Below the pieces are notes generated by a model, which worked only from the letters and a program-made list of their open reading frames with translations, ran no database searches and was not told the origin of the DNA. Positions 22,559-35,118 of a stretch of DNA of 64,000 nucleotides are shown in pieces. The stretch covers positions 56,132,830-56,196,829 of the forward strand of contig NC_092344.1 in NCBI RefSeq assembly GCF_963676685.1, read 5' to 3'. Each line of letters opens with the position of its first letter. Position 1 is the first letter of the stretch. A program made the translations under genes and the position numbers. This DNA comes from Mytilus edulis (Eukaryota > Mollusca > Bivalvia > Mytilida > Mytilidae).

Positions 22559-22964
22559 CCCTTTTTGTCAAGCCTTTGACTTTAGTTGAAAAAGTCAGAC
22601 ATAGCGGTCTTACATTCCATCGTTGGCGTCATCCTTGGCAGCGTCAACAAATATTCACTCTGTGGTTAAAAGTTTGAAATTTTAATAACTTTCTTAAAGT
22701 CTCCTGGATTTATACCAAGCTTGGACAAAAGCTTGTTTATGATCATAAGATAGTATCCAGAAGTAAATTTTGTAAAAATAAAATTCCATTTTTTGTGTTT
22801 AACACTTATATATGGACTTAGTTTTTCTTCAAGTTAACATTACATACAGTCTGCTGTTAAAGTTTTAAAAACATTTATTAGATTCATAAACTATTCTGGA
22901 TTTTTACCAAGCTTGGACAGAACTTGGACAAATGCTTCTTTCAATTAAAAGATAAAAAAAGACT
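22559..22964 (+). repeat. TTGTCGAGCC-type dispersed repeat, part 1
   Basis: Begins tttttgtcaagcctttgac and contains repeating 'ctggattt.taccaagcttggacaga' and 'tatatggacttag' blocks. The same family resumes at 23872-24540. It is widespread in bivalves by recollection. Confidence 0.6.
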
Positions 22965-22965
22965 T

Positions 22966-23729
22966 TAGGGATTGCTACAGTGATTTAATAAGATAGAAAT
23001 ATTTTGGTTTCTATGGCACATCATCAGGATTGCAACTACAGGAAAGTACAGAATTCTGTAATGATAATTTGCATTTCACAATGACACCATCAGGATAAAT
23101 TATAAATAGGAGTGAAGGTAGATGTGTATTATCTTTAACTGGATCAAGAATGTAAAAATAAAATGGATCAAGAATGTTAAAATAAAATATGTTTTTGCAA
23201 CTTTGGAAGACATTTGACTTGCAATCATGTACCATTTACTATGCTGGATGTAGTACAGATTTGCTTATGATACAATTTCAACACTGGAAATAGTAGGTTT
23301 GTCTGAGCGAAGCCAATTGGAAGCACGTACCTCTTAGTGAAGCTAACTGGGAGCACATACCCTCTGTCTTGTTGCGAAGCCGATTGGAAGCAGTACATAT
23401 ATACCTCTGTCTGCTAAAGCTAATTAGAAGCAGTACCCCCGGCAGAGTGGTCCCAATTAGAGGCAGTAACTCTGAGCGAAGCCAATTGGAAGCATGTACC
23501 TCTGCAAAATTTGATTAAACACTATTCAACAAATTTTATTTAACATTCTTTTTAAAGTTTACCTTCATACCTTCTTTTATTTTTTATTTATTATTTTCCC
23601 TCCTGTTGACATTGTGAAGTGCAAATTATCACTTCTTCATTTTGTACTCTTTAGTTTTTATTCTGATGAAGGTGGCATAGAAAATAAAACATGCCAATAT
23701 AGTTAAATTACTACAACAATCCCTGAAGT
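22966..23729. mobile_element. MITE with roughly 65-bp inverted ends enclosing a minisatellite
   Basis: The left arm (22966-23028, ctttagggattgctacagtg ... ggcacatcatcag) and right arm (about 23661-23729, ctgatgaaggtggcatag ... caatccctgaag) are inverted, with imperfect pairing over about 65 bp. No transposase ORF. Confidence 0.7.
23300..23512. repeat. Minisatellite of diverged 'gcgaagccaattggaagca' units
   Basis: About five imperfect units of gcgaagccaattggaagca followed by gtacctctg, with irregular spacing of 35-50 bp, lying inside the MITE at 22966-23729. Confidence 0.75.
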
Positions 23730-23871
23730 ATTGTTATAAGTATTATCATAAGTGAATCTTTTATAGACCATTCAAATAAAAAAATAAAAAATACTATGCA
23801 TTTTGCTGATTATTCATTTTACTTGGAATTTCACTTAATGTAACTTAAAATGTAAAATACCATTTATATTT

Positions 23872-24540
23872 TTTTTGTCGAGCCTTTGAGTTTAGTTGAA
23901 AAAAATGAGACATAGTCATCCTTCATTCTGTCGGCGTCGGCGGCGATCACAAATATTGACTCTTTGGTTAAAGTTTTGAAATTTTAATATTTTTCTAAAA
24001 CTATTCTGGATTTCTACCAAACTTGGACAGAAGCTTGTTAATGATCATAAGATTGTATACAGAAGTAAATTTTGTAAATAAAACAAACCAATTTTTCCAT
24101 ATTTTACTTATTTAATAATGCCAGGATACAATACATTCACTCTGTGGATAAAGTTTTTAAATTTTTAATAAGTTTATGATATCCTGGATAATGTACCAAT
24201 CTTGGACTGAAGCTTGTTTATGATCAAAAGCTAGTATCTAGAAGGAAATTTTGTTAAAATTTTTTATCTATTTATCTGTATTTTACTTATAAATGGACTT
24301 AGTTTTCCTTCCAGTTTTCCTTCCAGTAAAAGTTTTTAAAACATTTATGAGATTCATAAACTTTCCTGGATTTTTCCCAATCTTGGACAGAAGCTTTTAC
24401 ATTCAAAAGATACTACGAAGAGGAATATTTTTATTGATTTTTCCCCCTCATTTTTGTTGAGCCTGCAATTGACAGCAAAAGTAGGCAAGACACTGGGTTC
24501 TGCGGCACCCATACAATTTTTTTTTATGATCAATACAATT
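23872..24540 (+). repeat. TTGTCGAGCC-type dispersed repeat, part 2
   Basis: Starts ttttttgtcgagcctttgag and repeats the same internal blocks two more times. It ends with ttttgttgagcctgcaattg and a ggcaccc block. The internal unit of about 180-200 bp is duplicated in tandem. Confidence 0.65.
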
Positions 24541-25690
24541 GAATGAGAACATAAACTAGTTAAAAGAACCTAGCCTTTTATCCTGGGTTGGGTACCCCCT
24601 CTCTTTAGAAATGGCTGGATCCACCCCTGTAGGGGTTGGGGGTGTGTTCAATAATTGCATTTTTATCATTTGAAGATGGAAAAAAATCTATTTAAGTTAT
24701 TACATGACATTTGTTTCCTCTCCAAATGGACAAAATGAGCTGTTTCCTGTAAGTCTGTGTATTAAATGGAGCTGGTTCCGTATTGACTGTTTTCCTCCAT
24801 TTAAGGAACCAGTCATTCCTAAAGGTTACCTTGTGTCAGTCCATCTCTATTAATGTCAGGATATCTGTGTTTTCACTTCTATTCCAACAGAAGTCATAGG
24901 AAGCCAATCTTATAAAAAAAAAAAAATTTTGATATCACCAATCTAAATTCTATCTGAAACTTAATTTGGGAACAAAAAACATCACTTTTTAGTTTGTTAA
25001 TTTGAGAACTATTTTTCTAAACATACTAAAGTTTAAACTAAATTAATGAAGTATTACATGCAATTTGAATATGGACAATTATTTTTTCTTTTAAAGAATC
25101 AGTATTTTTATCATCTTTGAGTTCACTTTCACATTACTAAATTTGGTCCTTTGTGTAAATATTTCACTATATAGCACCATTTGGCATAATATTTGTATTT
25201 TCTATTTTCAGTGTTTCTGCACCATCGAAACTTTGCAGAAAGATTGCACACATGTTGAAGTTGTGTATTTCCTTAGTATGAAATTGCTTGAGGAGTTTTC
25301 CCCCATTTTTTCAATCTGCAGTTTGAAATGTTTATAATTTTTCTAATTTTTCTTGAATTGGGAGCTTTTTGTTTAAAACTTTTTAAGGAGGTAACAATTT
25401 TTGTTTTGAACTCATATCTTTGGAACTCTCATTATGAGCATGCAAATTGATTAAGGTTGATTGTCATCACCAAATTGCACAACTGAGCTACCTCAGGCTA
25501 TGATCAATTTTTGGAGTATAATTTTCATGCTTATGATGTGCATAATGCAAAACTTTAAACAAGGGATATTTTATTAAACTATGCTCCAAAATATTAAAAA
25601 ATGTTGTGTGATTTATTGGTTTTAGCCAATTACTATTTTGTTCTTTTTGTGTTGCCTCTGTTAAGTTTTTACATATCAGATTTCTGCTAA
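24541..25690. other. Unassigned, one repeat scrap
   Basis: 24590-24650 holds a decayed GGATCC-type scrap (atggctggatccacccctg). An open frame with an upstream acceptor (ttctattttcag at about 25210) ends at 25337 with no recognised domain. A minus-strand exon-like piece near 24840-24915 was also not resolved. Confidence 0.35.
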
Positions 25691-26133
25691 TTTATATAAA
25701 AGTTATTGTTTTAACGCTGTAAATAAAAAAAATGTAAACACCGTTTAAATAATAATGGGAAAGAGAAATTGTGGGTACTTCAAAAAACATTTGGTCAATT
25801 TTGAAAATACAGTTTACATGTTTAAAAGCACATCTGATATTTTTACTGTTTTATGTATGAATTCAAACAATTATTTGTGTTTTATATCGAGAATTACTTC
25901 AGCTGCCATGAAAAAGAAAATATTGTGAGATGCTTTGGAACATTCTTGGGACAATTGTATATTTGGTGAAATACAACAGAAAGGACATTTCATTAATTGG
26001 ATAAAATAGATTCAGTGAACTGATCAGTACAAAAACCTATGTTGAAAAGCATATAAAAGTAGCCAGGGTAGCAGCTCCAAGGAAGATGGTTAAATAAATC
26101 TTCAACCAAGACTGAGGCTTTACCAAGAAAATA

Positions 26134-26316
26134 AGAAGGCAAGTTTAAATAAGCCAAAAATTTCTATACATGCTATCGGTCATTTGATTAAAATAGAAGG
26201 GAAGTTTAAATAAGTCGAAAATTTCTATACATGCTATCGGTAATTTGATTAAAATAGAAGGCTAGTTTTAAATAAGTCAAAAATTTCTATACATGCTATC
26301 GGTAATTAGTATAAAA
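26134..26316. repeat. 61-bp tandem repeat over the exon a donor
   Basis: Three units share tttctatacatgctatcggt, starting at 26161, 26222 and 26283. Each includes a version of the exon a donor (gaaggcaag, gaagggaag, gaaggctag). Cassettes 2 and 3 have only one unit. Confidence 0.85.
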
Positions 26317-27255
26317 TGTATATTTAGGGCATATGATAGAGTTACAGTGGAGATAATGATGTTGCTAATGTAAAATGATATTTTTGCAATTCAATGGGAG
26401 ATAACTCATAATTTACCTTTATGAACAATGGAATATATTTAAATCATTATTTTTGTGGAGTTGGAAATTCAAATAATAAACTTAGAAGACTTATTTTTAT
26501 TTTTATTTTAATCTTTTATATTGATTTTTCAGTTATTTAGGTTATAGTAAGAAATCGAACAATATTTTGTTAAAGTCAGGGAAATTGAAATGTAAAGTAA
26601 TATATAGATTGTCAATTTTTATATTTTAGGTTCTTTCTGTGAGATGTTTTCTGGTGTGGGAATAAGACTTGGTGGTCTGATAAAGCTAATATATAGGTAT
26701 GTACCAGTACTGTCTTGAAAAAAAAAAATTATCAATGTATTATAAAAATACATAAAGGTACATGTTTTTTACTCTCTTGGCCTTGAAATATTCAAACATT
26801 TAATTTCTGTAATTAATTTCTACTCTCACTTTTTATATGAGTACAAATACAATGTATATGTGTAAATTAAAGGCTCTAACCTGATTATTTAGTTGGATTG
26901 CTCTCTCGTCTGTTCTCAACATCTATAACATGAATATGACCCATTTCTTCAATTTTCATAAATTAACAGTGATCCTTTCAAAATAATTTGGTTATCTAAG
27001 CATTTTATGTTCTTTTAAATTTCAGCTTAGCATCACCGAGCTTGTCTGTAAGGATTGAAGCTGGGAGTGGGCAATGGAGCTGACTTTTATGGTAAGAACC
27101 AATACAAAAATTAATGAAATATTCAGCCAAGAGCATGTAAATACCATAGAATTTATTATGCAAAGGAGTTCTATATTTTGATTATGCATAGAAGTATTAT
27201 ATTTAAACTGTGTAGAGAAGTGTTATAATTTTAATTTTTCTAAAACTATATCTGT

Positions 27256-27353
27256 ATATATAATACAAATCAGAAAACTAAAAAAAATACATTTCTTTAA
27301 TTTATTTTTTTTTAATTTTTTTTTTAGATTCTCCATTTTAAAACTACTAATCA
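27256..27353. repeat. Inverted repeat, left arm
   Basis: The stretch from ataatacaaatcagaaaact through a T-run to agattctccattttaaaact is the reverse complement, with few differences, of 28527-28622. The loop of about 1.2 kb contains exon d of cassette 1. Confidence 0.8.
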
Positions 27354-27796
27354 GGAAGGTGGTAACAAGATAAATAAACGAAATCAAAAATTATGCTGTA
27401 ACTTAAAAAAAATCTTTCAATCTGTTTTACGATATCTAAAATTGTCCCTGTTACTGTAAATTAAGTAAATGAGATGTGGCTTAATTGCTAATGAAATAAA
27501 GATTTCCCAGAGACCAAATGACATGGATGCATTCTTCTAATAGTCACTGTATGACCTTCAATAATGAGCAAAAACCTATACCTTACATATAACTATGAAA
27601 GTCTACAACATGACAAAATGTGAAACAATTCAAACAAGAAAACCAATAGCTTGTGATTTATGATGAAACAATGAAATAATAAAAATTCCCTTGTTTGCAA
27701 AGGAAGACTGGATGGTACGAGAACACAATTATTTTGTAGTGCATTTCTTTTAGAACATAAATGAAAATAAAAAAAATCCCACCTGCGCTTTCTCAA

Positions 27797-28110
27797 AGAA
27801 ACTTTTACAGTGTGTTGTACTACTTTTCGGACAAATTATATCAAAATTATAGAAAACTTCATCGGCTCTAACTCAAAATATAGACAATTTTATGTTTAGG
27901 GCGTCTTGAAATCTTTTGACAGCTTCCGAAGTGCTAATTTTCAACCTTTTTCAGCTGGACCAAATCACTACTTTCCTTTAAAATTCTGGACCTAAATTTT
28001 TTAACAGTGCAATTTGAGGCATTAAACATGGAGAAATAAATTTGGAAGGGGTATAAAAATTAATGGCAAGTAACCCACTGTCAACACTAGGGACTATATT
28101 CGTGAACAAC
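27797..28110. other. Possible dispersed repeat in cassette 1 intron
   Basis: This less AT-rich block (cacttttcggacaaattat, tcttttgacagcttccgaa, gaaataaatttggaagggg) is absent from cassette 2, suggesting an insertion. Its right flank (ggactatattcgtgaacaac) has a counterpart at about 35615 in cassette 3. Confidence 0.35.
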
Positions 28111-28526
28111 GAAAATCAAGGTACGACAATTGTGGTCTCGGACCGGTTGATTGTAAATTCATGTCTATACATCACTTCAAAATAATGGTAAAAGCAATGT
28201 TCTATGCATCATAAGTGCAATTGCCAGTTACATGTACTTGTTTCTTTGCATTGAATATTGTTCTGACAGATATTAGAATGCATATTTATTTTTCAGGTGA
28301 CTTCAACTGTGGCTGCAGGAAATTATTGTGCAATTCAACTGAAACAAAAAAGAATGTAATTCAGACTATTTTTGTGTATGTTTAAAAAAAAATTGTAAAG
28401 ATTCTCCATTTTCAACAAAGCTGGAAGTTGTAGGCTAAATTGATCCTTCATAATTTGACTTTATTACTTATAGACCAACTTAAGTTATCTTAATGATGGT
28501 CTTTGTGTATCCAAAATATTTCTAGT

Positions 28527-28622
28527 AGTTTTAGAATGGAGAATCTAAAAAAAAAAAAAAAAAGAAAAAAGAAAAGAAAAAGAAATGATTTTTTTTTTAG
28601 TTTTCTGATTTGTATTATATGA
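28527..28622. repeat. Inverted repeat, right arm
   Basis: tagtagttttagaatggaga, then an A-run, then agttttctgatttgtatta; complementary to 27256-27353. The aatggagaatct word recurs about 3.5 kb later, at 32035-32050. Confidence 0.8.
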
Positions 28623-29323
28623 ATATTTTTCCAATGTTTTGTTATACTTATTTTTAGCAATGTTTTAGCTCAAACAAATTATTTCAAAAGAAGCATAGTA
28701 AAGAAACATCCTGGTGAAAAAAGATTGATTGATTTTTAGTGTTAAACATCAATTTCAGCAATATTGATTATATCTTGGTGGCCATTTTTTTTATTGGTTG
28801 AGAAAGTCAAAGTAATGGGAGAGAACCACCAGATTGAAAATTGATGTACTAAATAATTTTTTTAAATGTTTGAATATTTTATATCAAATTATTTATTTTT
28901 AATTATAGCTATACCATTTTTTTGTTGTTAGATATAGCAATGATGTGGAGTCCAAACAGGTGAAATTTTTGGCAAAGGGAGGTAATTTATTATTCCCCTG
29001 TTTAATTCCTTATTCTTGAAATTTCCTCATGGTAGGGAATATATAACTATTTACTTTAATTTCACATTTGTACAAGTTTTGGGTTTAATATCAGATGTAT
29101 ACTAGCTAATAAGGACTATTATTCAGAGTTCTGTAAATAAAAAAATGTAAACAGAGCTCTAGATAATAGATTTGAGGGTGGGAGAAATCATGGGTTACTT
29201 CTTGTAGAATTGATTTGGTGAAATTTTCAAGATAGGAGATTAATTGAAAGTGCATCTGGTATCTTTATTCATTTCTATAAATAATAGACCAAAAAATGAC
29301 AGATTGACAATCAGATAATGATG

Positions 29324-31745
29324 ACAGCCACCCTGGCAGCCAGGAGAGCAGCTCTAAGGAAGATGGTCAATAAAATCTTCAACCAAGTCTGAGGCTTTAC
29401 CATGAAATTGAGAAGGCAAGTTTATTGAAGTCAAACAATTTTTATACATTTTCTAGAAATATTTGATAAAAAGTGCATATTCATCTTTCTTTTCTGAGTG
29501 AACAACATCTTTGAAGAATGTATTTACCAGTTTAATATTTTGAGATACCAGTTACATTAACAAGAATTTCTATCACATTTACTGGAATAAATCCTGAGAT
29601 AGGAATTATATCTCAAGGGGAGACTAGTTTTATTAAAAGCAAGATTTGTTCATTCAATGGGAGACAACTCATTTTCATTATTCAAATTAGTTGAGTTCAG
29701 TTGAAATTCAAATCATAAAACTTTGACAATTTTTTTTTTTTTTTCAATCTTTATAAATTTTACAGAATATGTGGTTGTTATACTATTGGTACATGAAGTA
29801 AGAAATCAGAACAATTTGTAAAGTAATCTTTAGGTTGACATAGAAATTGGTTTGTAAAATTAATAAATGTGTTAATTTCTTTTTAGGTACTTTCTGTGGC
29901 ATGTTTTCATGGTGTTGGAATAAGACTTGGTGGTCAAATACAGCTAATATGAAGGTAGGTACCAGTATGTTAATCCTGTTTAAAAAAAAATATTCTATAA
30001 ATAATATTATTTGGAAATAAATACTGACTAGGGTTAAAGGTTTATAAAAGTCAACAGTATACTCTTTATTTTATCAGTACCATATGACAATGTTCACTTG
30101 GCAAAATATGGCCTTATTATAGATTTTAAATTTCAACTTTCACCATAGAATTCCAAAAAGGCCCCAATCTGGTTCTTAAATGGATATATCAAGAGACTTA
30201 TGGCGACATAAAAGAAAAAGCTTCTTTATAATACACTAGACTCCATAATTAGCTAAATTGGGAGATATTATCAAAATGCAATGTTCTTACCTAAAAGTTT
30301 AAAGAATACCTTTGATCCAAAATATTAAGTAACCTATAATATTTAAATTACAAGACATACACTATTACTGGATCAGGGAAAGTGAATTATGCTGAAAACT
30401 GTTCTAAATTGTGAAAAATTGGACCTTTATTGGCGCTTTTGCGAAAACACCAGAATTGCATAATCAAGAGGTCATAACTTTGTAGTTTATATTGTTAAAT
30501 GCCAAATAAGGAAGTGGTTATTTTGTATCAAATACTGAAAACTGTTCTAAATTGTGAAAAATTGGACCTTTATTGGCGCTTTTGCGAAAACACCAGAATT
30601 GCATAATCAAGAGGTCATAACTTTGTAGTTTATATTGTTAAATGCCAAAAAAGGAAGTGGTTATTTTGTATCAAAAATGATACCACAACAATTTATATGC
30701 AGCATTTGGACCTGAATTAAAAAAAGATTAAAATCTTATGGCCAACTTTAGCCCTTTTAAACCTTCCACTTTTAAGGAATGGATTGGGTTGTTGGATTGA
30801 TGTCTTATCAATGTTCTCAAAACCTGTCACATGTATATAACCCAATTTATATAAAGTAGATACGGTATTCCAGAAGTGATCCTTTAAAACAATTTTGATT
30901 GACTAAGCATTTTATATTTCAGGTTGGCACCACAGCTTGTCTGTAGGGATTGAAGCTGGGAAAGGGCCATTGGAGCTGAATTTTATGGTAAGAACTATAA
31001 AAAAGATTGGCCTATTCATCTAAGAGTATGTAAATGCACCATGGACTTTTTTATGTACACATGTAGATCTAACATTTAAAAAAAAAATCCAAATTAATAG
31101 TTTATTTATACCGGTAATCTGGATAGGGGTATATAAGAATAAAGAGATGTTATAAGATTGCCAACTACACAATTATCAATAAAGGAAGCAAATTACAGTC
31201 ACCGTAGGACATTCATCAATGAGCAAATATCTATATGAATGTAAATAATGCAACTGGTTGAATATCACAATAGGAACTCAGTGTATTCATAATTTTAATC
31301 TCTGATGCATAACTTTGAAGGCGGATTTTTCTGAAATTGGGATTATTAATCTTGCATATTTATCCATTTATTAAAAAATCAAGAATAGATGCATGCAATA
31401 ATTTCTGAATTTACAGTACCAGTTTTAATATAAGCTATAAGAGGCCCTGAATATGACAAAATGTCAAACAATTTCAAACAAGAAAACCAACGCAATGATT
31501 CATAAAAAAAAATTAATCGAAAAAAATAAACATGACACACACCAACCATTGGCTAGTTTTTCATCCTTATTTGCTAATAATTGTATTAGATATAGTTTAA
31601 ATTTTGTTATAGGCTTGATCATATGTTTTGACAGATATGTTTAAGAATATTTATTTCTTTTTCAGGAAACTTTGACTTTGACATAAAATGATTATATGAT
31701 ATAACAGTGAAGAAAGTTAGTCAGAAAACTTTTGTATATATTTCA
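29324..31745 (+). ncRNA. Cassette 2 of a triplicated spliced locus
   Basis: Exon a ends at 29415 with the same GC donor as cassette 1. Exon b is 29887-29954, exon c 30923-30987, and exon d begins at 31666. Exon a contains a 24-codon frame (M-M-T-A-T-L-A-A-R-R-A-A-L-R-K-M-V-N-K) and the exon b ATG frame runs only 26 codons, both unlike cassette 1. Upstream (29080-29200) the sequence tctgtaaataaaaaaatgta and the following gagctct are shared with 25700-25760 and 32760-32800 and may be promoter-proximal. Confidence 0.5.
30392..30677. repeat. 143-bp tandem duplication, nearly identical
   Basis: Two copies start at 30392 and 30535 (ctgaaaactgttctaaattg...) with only one or two differences, so the duplication is recent. 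It lies in the intron before exon c of cassette 2. Confidence 0.95.
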
Positions 31746-33858
31746 GAAAATGTAATTTTTTACAACAAAAAAAACAAAAAAAAAGAATGTGTAAAGATTC
31801 TCCACTTTCAACTAGATTGGAAGCTTTTATTTAAAATTTTAAAATTACTTTTACTTTTCTTGTCGTGCTTATAGAAACTGAACTTTATATGTTTCATAAT
31901 TTAGATCTTATTCGTTATTCCCCCAACCCCCTGTAACTCTGCTTCATTTTTACCTGGAAAATGAAATGAAACAGAAAAAATTTACTTGTAAACTTAATAA
32001 TGGTCTGTCTAGTCCAAAGGCTTTCAGTCGGTTAAGAATGGAGAATCTAAAAAAAAAAAAAAAATTGAAAAAGAATATATTGTGTTTTTGTGTTTCCTGA
32101 ATTGTTATATATTTTTCCCACTTTTTGTTATTTTTTTGAAGTGCTTTTAGCTAAAAAAATAAAATTATTTCACTAGAAGCAGAGTAGAACATATTGGTGA
32201 AAAAAGATTGATTGATTGATAGAATTTTGGTGTATAATGCCACTTTCAGCCCAATTTGTAATACTGTATCTTGATGGCCATTTTTTATGGGTTGAAAAAG
32301 TTAAAAGTAAATACCCACCAACTTTTCCCCCAGGGAACTGTCAATTCTAGTCAATTAAGCTTCGAGTCAAACACACCTACCACAGGTTGGGTTTGAATTC
32401 TCAACCTCATTTTGACATGCTAGAGATACAATAATACTTCTAAGACCACTACCACCAAGGCCCTTAGGTAAAAGTTAAAGTACTAAATTAGTTATTGAAA
32501 TGTGTTTTAGTTTTTACATACCGTATTATTTTTTCAGTTTAATTATACTATATTTTGTATTGTTAAATATAAGAAGGATGTGGAGTCTCGACAGGGTCAT
32601 ATTTTCAAGGCAAGGGGAGGTAATTCCCTTGTTATACTCCTCATACTTTAAATTTCCTAAGTGTTTATAGGGAATATAACTTTTTTTATTTAAATATTCA
32701 CTTTTTTTACACATTTTCTTTAAATATCAGATGTATACTAGCTAAAATGACTATTATTTAGAGCTCTGTAAATAAAATAAAAAATTGTAAGCAGAGCTCA
32801 ATAATTATATAAATAGATTTGGAGGGTTTGAGAAATAGTGGGTAACTACAATTGATGGGGATATTTCCAAAAAAAATGATTTTGTTAAAACTGTAAAGTG
32901 CATCTGATATATTTTTTTATGTATGTATACTGTTATTTCTGAAAGCAAATGGACAATAAGATAATGAGGACACGGACCTCCTTGGCAGTTATTATAGCAG
33001 CTCTAAGGAAGATGGTCAATTATATCTTCAACCAAGTCTGAGGCTTTACCAGGAAAAATCTGTGGTGAGTTGAAATGTTCCACAAAATTTATAATAATAT
33101 TATTATAGACTTTTAAAACTTTTTATTTATTAAGGGTTTTTATGTGATATTGAAGATATCTGCATCATTTCATAACATTTTTTTATAACTTGTATTTAAT
33201 GAAAATGTAATCTACCTTATGTATCAAGTCAATATTTTGAAGATATTATATAACAAATTCATAAGAAATGATACAAGGCATAATTATCTTTCTCTTCTTA
33301 ATTTTATCTTTTAAACATTTTTTTTTATTTCAGGTTGTTGAAATTACAATGTTTTCCTGGTGTTGGGAGTAAGACATGGATACCTGATATTGTTAACATG
33401 TTGGTAGGTATTAAAGCTTTTATTTTTAATAATTTTAATAGTATTTGACATCAATAAATAATTGAAGGTTTGAAATACTATACAATATGATGAAATACAA
33501 GTTTATTTTTTGCTAACTTAATAAAATTGAAAATGTAAATCGGGAATGTGTTGGAGAGATAAAAAAAAAACTTACAAAGGGCAAAAAACATAACCATTAG
33601 TTTGATTTTGAATACCAATTATTTTCTTGCAGAATTTTGTTTATTATCTGAGAACTTTTAAACAATTATTATGATGTACTTATTTTTTTAAATTTGAGAA
33701 AAACTGACCTTGAACTTTGTTTTACAGGTTAGCATCACAAGTTTCCTTGGGGTTACTTGCTTGGGGAGTTATTAGAGCTGTTTTAAGGTGAGAATTTATT
33801 AATCAACAAACAATTTAAATCTATTTATTATACATGTATCTAATTTTAAATGCCCCTA

Positions 33859-35118
33859 GATAAAATTGAGAATGGAAATGGGGAATGTGTCAAAGAGACA
33901 ACAACCCGACCAAATAAAAAACAACAGCAGAAGGTCACCAACAGGTCTTCAATGTAGCGAGAAATTCCCGCACCCGGAGGCGTCCTTCAGCTGGCCCCTA
34001 AACAAATATATACTAGTTCAGTGATAATGAACGCCATACTAATTTCCAAATTGTACACAAGAAACTAAAATTAAAATAATACAAGACTAACAAAGGCCAG
34101 AGGCTCCTGACTTGGGACAGGCGCAAAAATGCGGCGGGGTTAAACATGTTTGTGAGATCTCAACCCTCCCCCTATACCTCTAACCAATGTAGAAAAGTAA
34201 ACGCATAACAATACGTACATTAAAATTCAGTTCAAGAGAAGTCCGAGTCTGATGTCAGAAGATGTAACCAAAGAAAATAAACAAATGACAATAATACATA
34301 AATAACAACAGACTACTAGCAGTTAACTGACATGCCAGCTCCAGACTTCAATTAAACTGACTGAAAGATTATGATTTCATCATATGTACATCAGGCACAA
34401 TCCTTCCCGTTAGGGGTTTAGTATCATACCATCATAACATATATGAGAAGAACATAACCCGTGTCATGCCAACAACTGTTTTTAGAATAAATGTGTTTAG
34501 TTCCGACGCAAAGACCTTATCAGTGACTCAATATTAACGCCAAAATATGCAATCTTTAATGACTTGACAACAGTATCGTAATTATATCCCTTCTTAATAA
34601 GTCTATTCAAAGGTTTTTTAAGTTTCTGAGGTGAATACTGACACCTTTGTGCTTTATAAAGAATATTTCCATAAAAAATTGGATGTGAAATACCTGAACG
34701 TATAAGAAGTCTGCATGTTGAGCTATATTTACGAATGATGTCTTTATACCGATGATAAAACTTAGTAAATGTTTTGACTAGTTTGTGATATCGAAAACCC
34801 TGGTGTAATAATTTTTCAGTAATACATAAATTTCTCTCGTTAAAATCTAAAACATTGTTACATACACGAGCGAATCGTACAAGTTGAGATACATAAACAC
34901 CGTAAGATGGTGACAAGGGAACGTCACCATCTAAAAACGGGTAATTAACGATAGGAAATGAAAAATCATCCCTTTTATCATAAATTTTAGTATTCAGCTT
35001 TCCGTTAGTGATATAGATATCAAGATCGAGGAAAGGGCAGTGGTCATTGTTAGTATTAGCTTTATTTAAAGTAAGTTCAGCAGGATAAATTTCATTAATA
35101 TACATACTGAAGTCTATA
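33859..35118 (-). mobile_element. 5'-truncated Penelope-like retroelement
   Basis: The minus strand holds the last 202 codons of a reverse-transcriptase ORF followed by about 640 bp of 3' UTR that ends in ...ctctttgacacattcccca. The 5' end is truncated at about 35118, where the frame meets a stop. Related UTR copies lie at 4800, 17270 and 56920. Confidence 0.7.
34497..35105 (-). pseudogene. Reverse-transcriptase C-terminal fragment
   Basis: The 202-codon frame contains P-F-L-D-L-D-I-Y, K-I-Y-D-K-R-D-D-F-S-F-P-I-V-N, S-P-S-Y-G-V-Y-V-S-Q-L-V-R-F-A-R and F-Y-H-R-Y, the same order as in the ORF at 44966-45616. The catalytic YIDD palm motif would be upstream and is lost. No GIY-YIG endonuclease is seen at the C-terminus, so the assignment to Penelope-like elements rests on the RT style and is moderate. 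Confidence 0.7.

Larger units (their letters stand above)
26050..28345 (+). ncRNA. Cassette 1 of a triplicated spliced locus
   Basis: Four exon-like blocks are inferred: exon a ending at 26138 with a GC donor (AAG|gcaagt), exon b 26630-26696, exon c 27026-27091, and exon d from 28297. Each has clear acceptor and donor bases and a counterpart in cassettes 2 and 3. Exon a holds aaggaagatggt and ctgaggctttacca, and exon b holds ggaataagacttggtggtc. The longest frame is a 37-codon ORF starting in exon b (M-F-S-G-V-G-I-R-L-G-G-L) and ending in exon c; it is not kept in the other copies, which differ by one-base indels. A spliced non-coding RNA is the simplest reading. No similarity to a known RNA was recognised. 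Confidence 0.5.

Noticed and set aside
29300..29390. C/D box snoRNA in exon a of cassette 2 (ATGATGA ... CTGA)
   Set aside because: Box C is not kept in cassettes 1 and 3 and there is no terminal stem.
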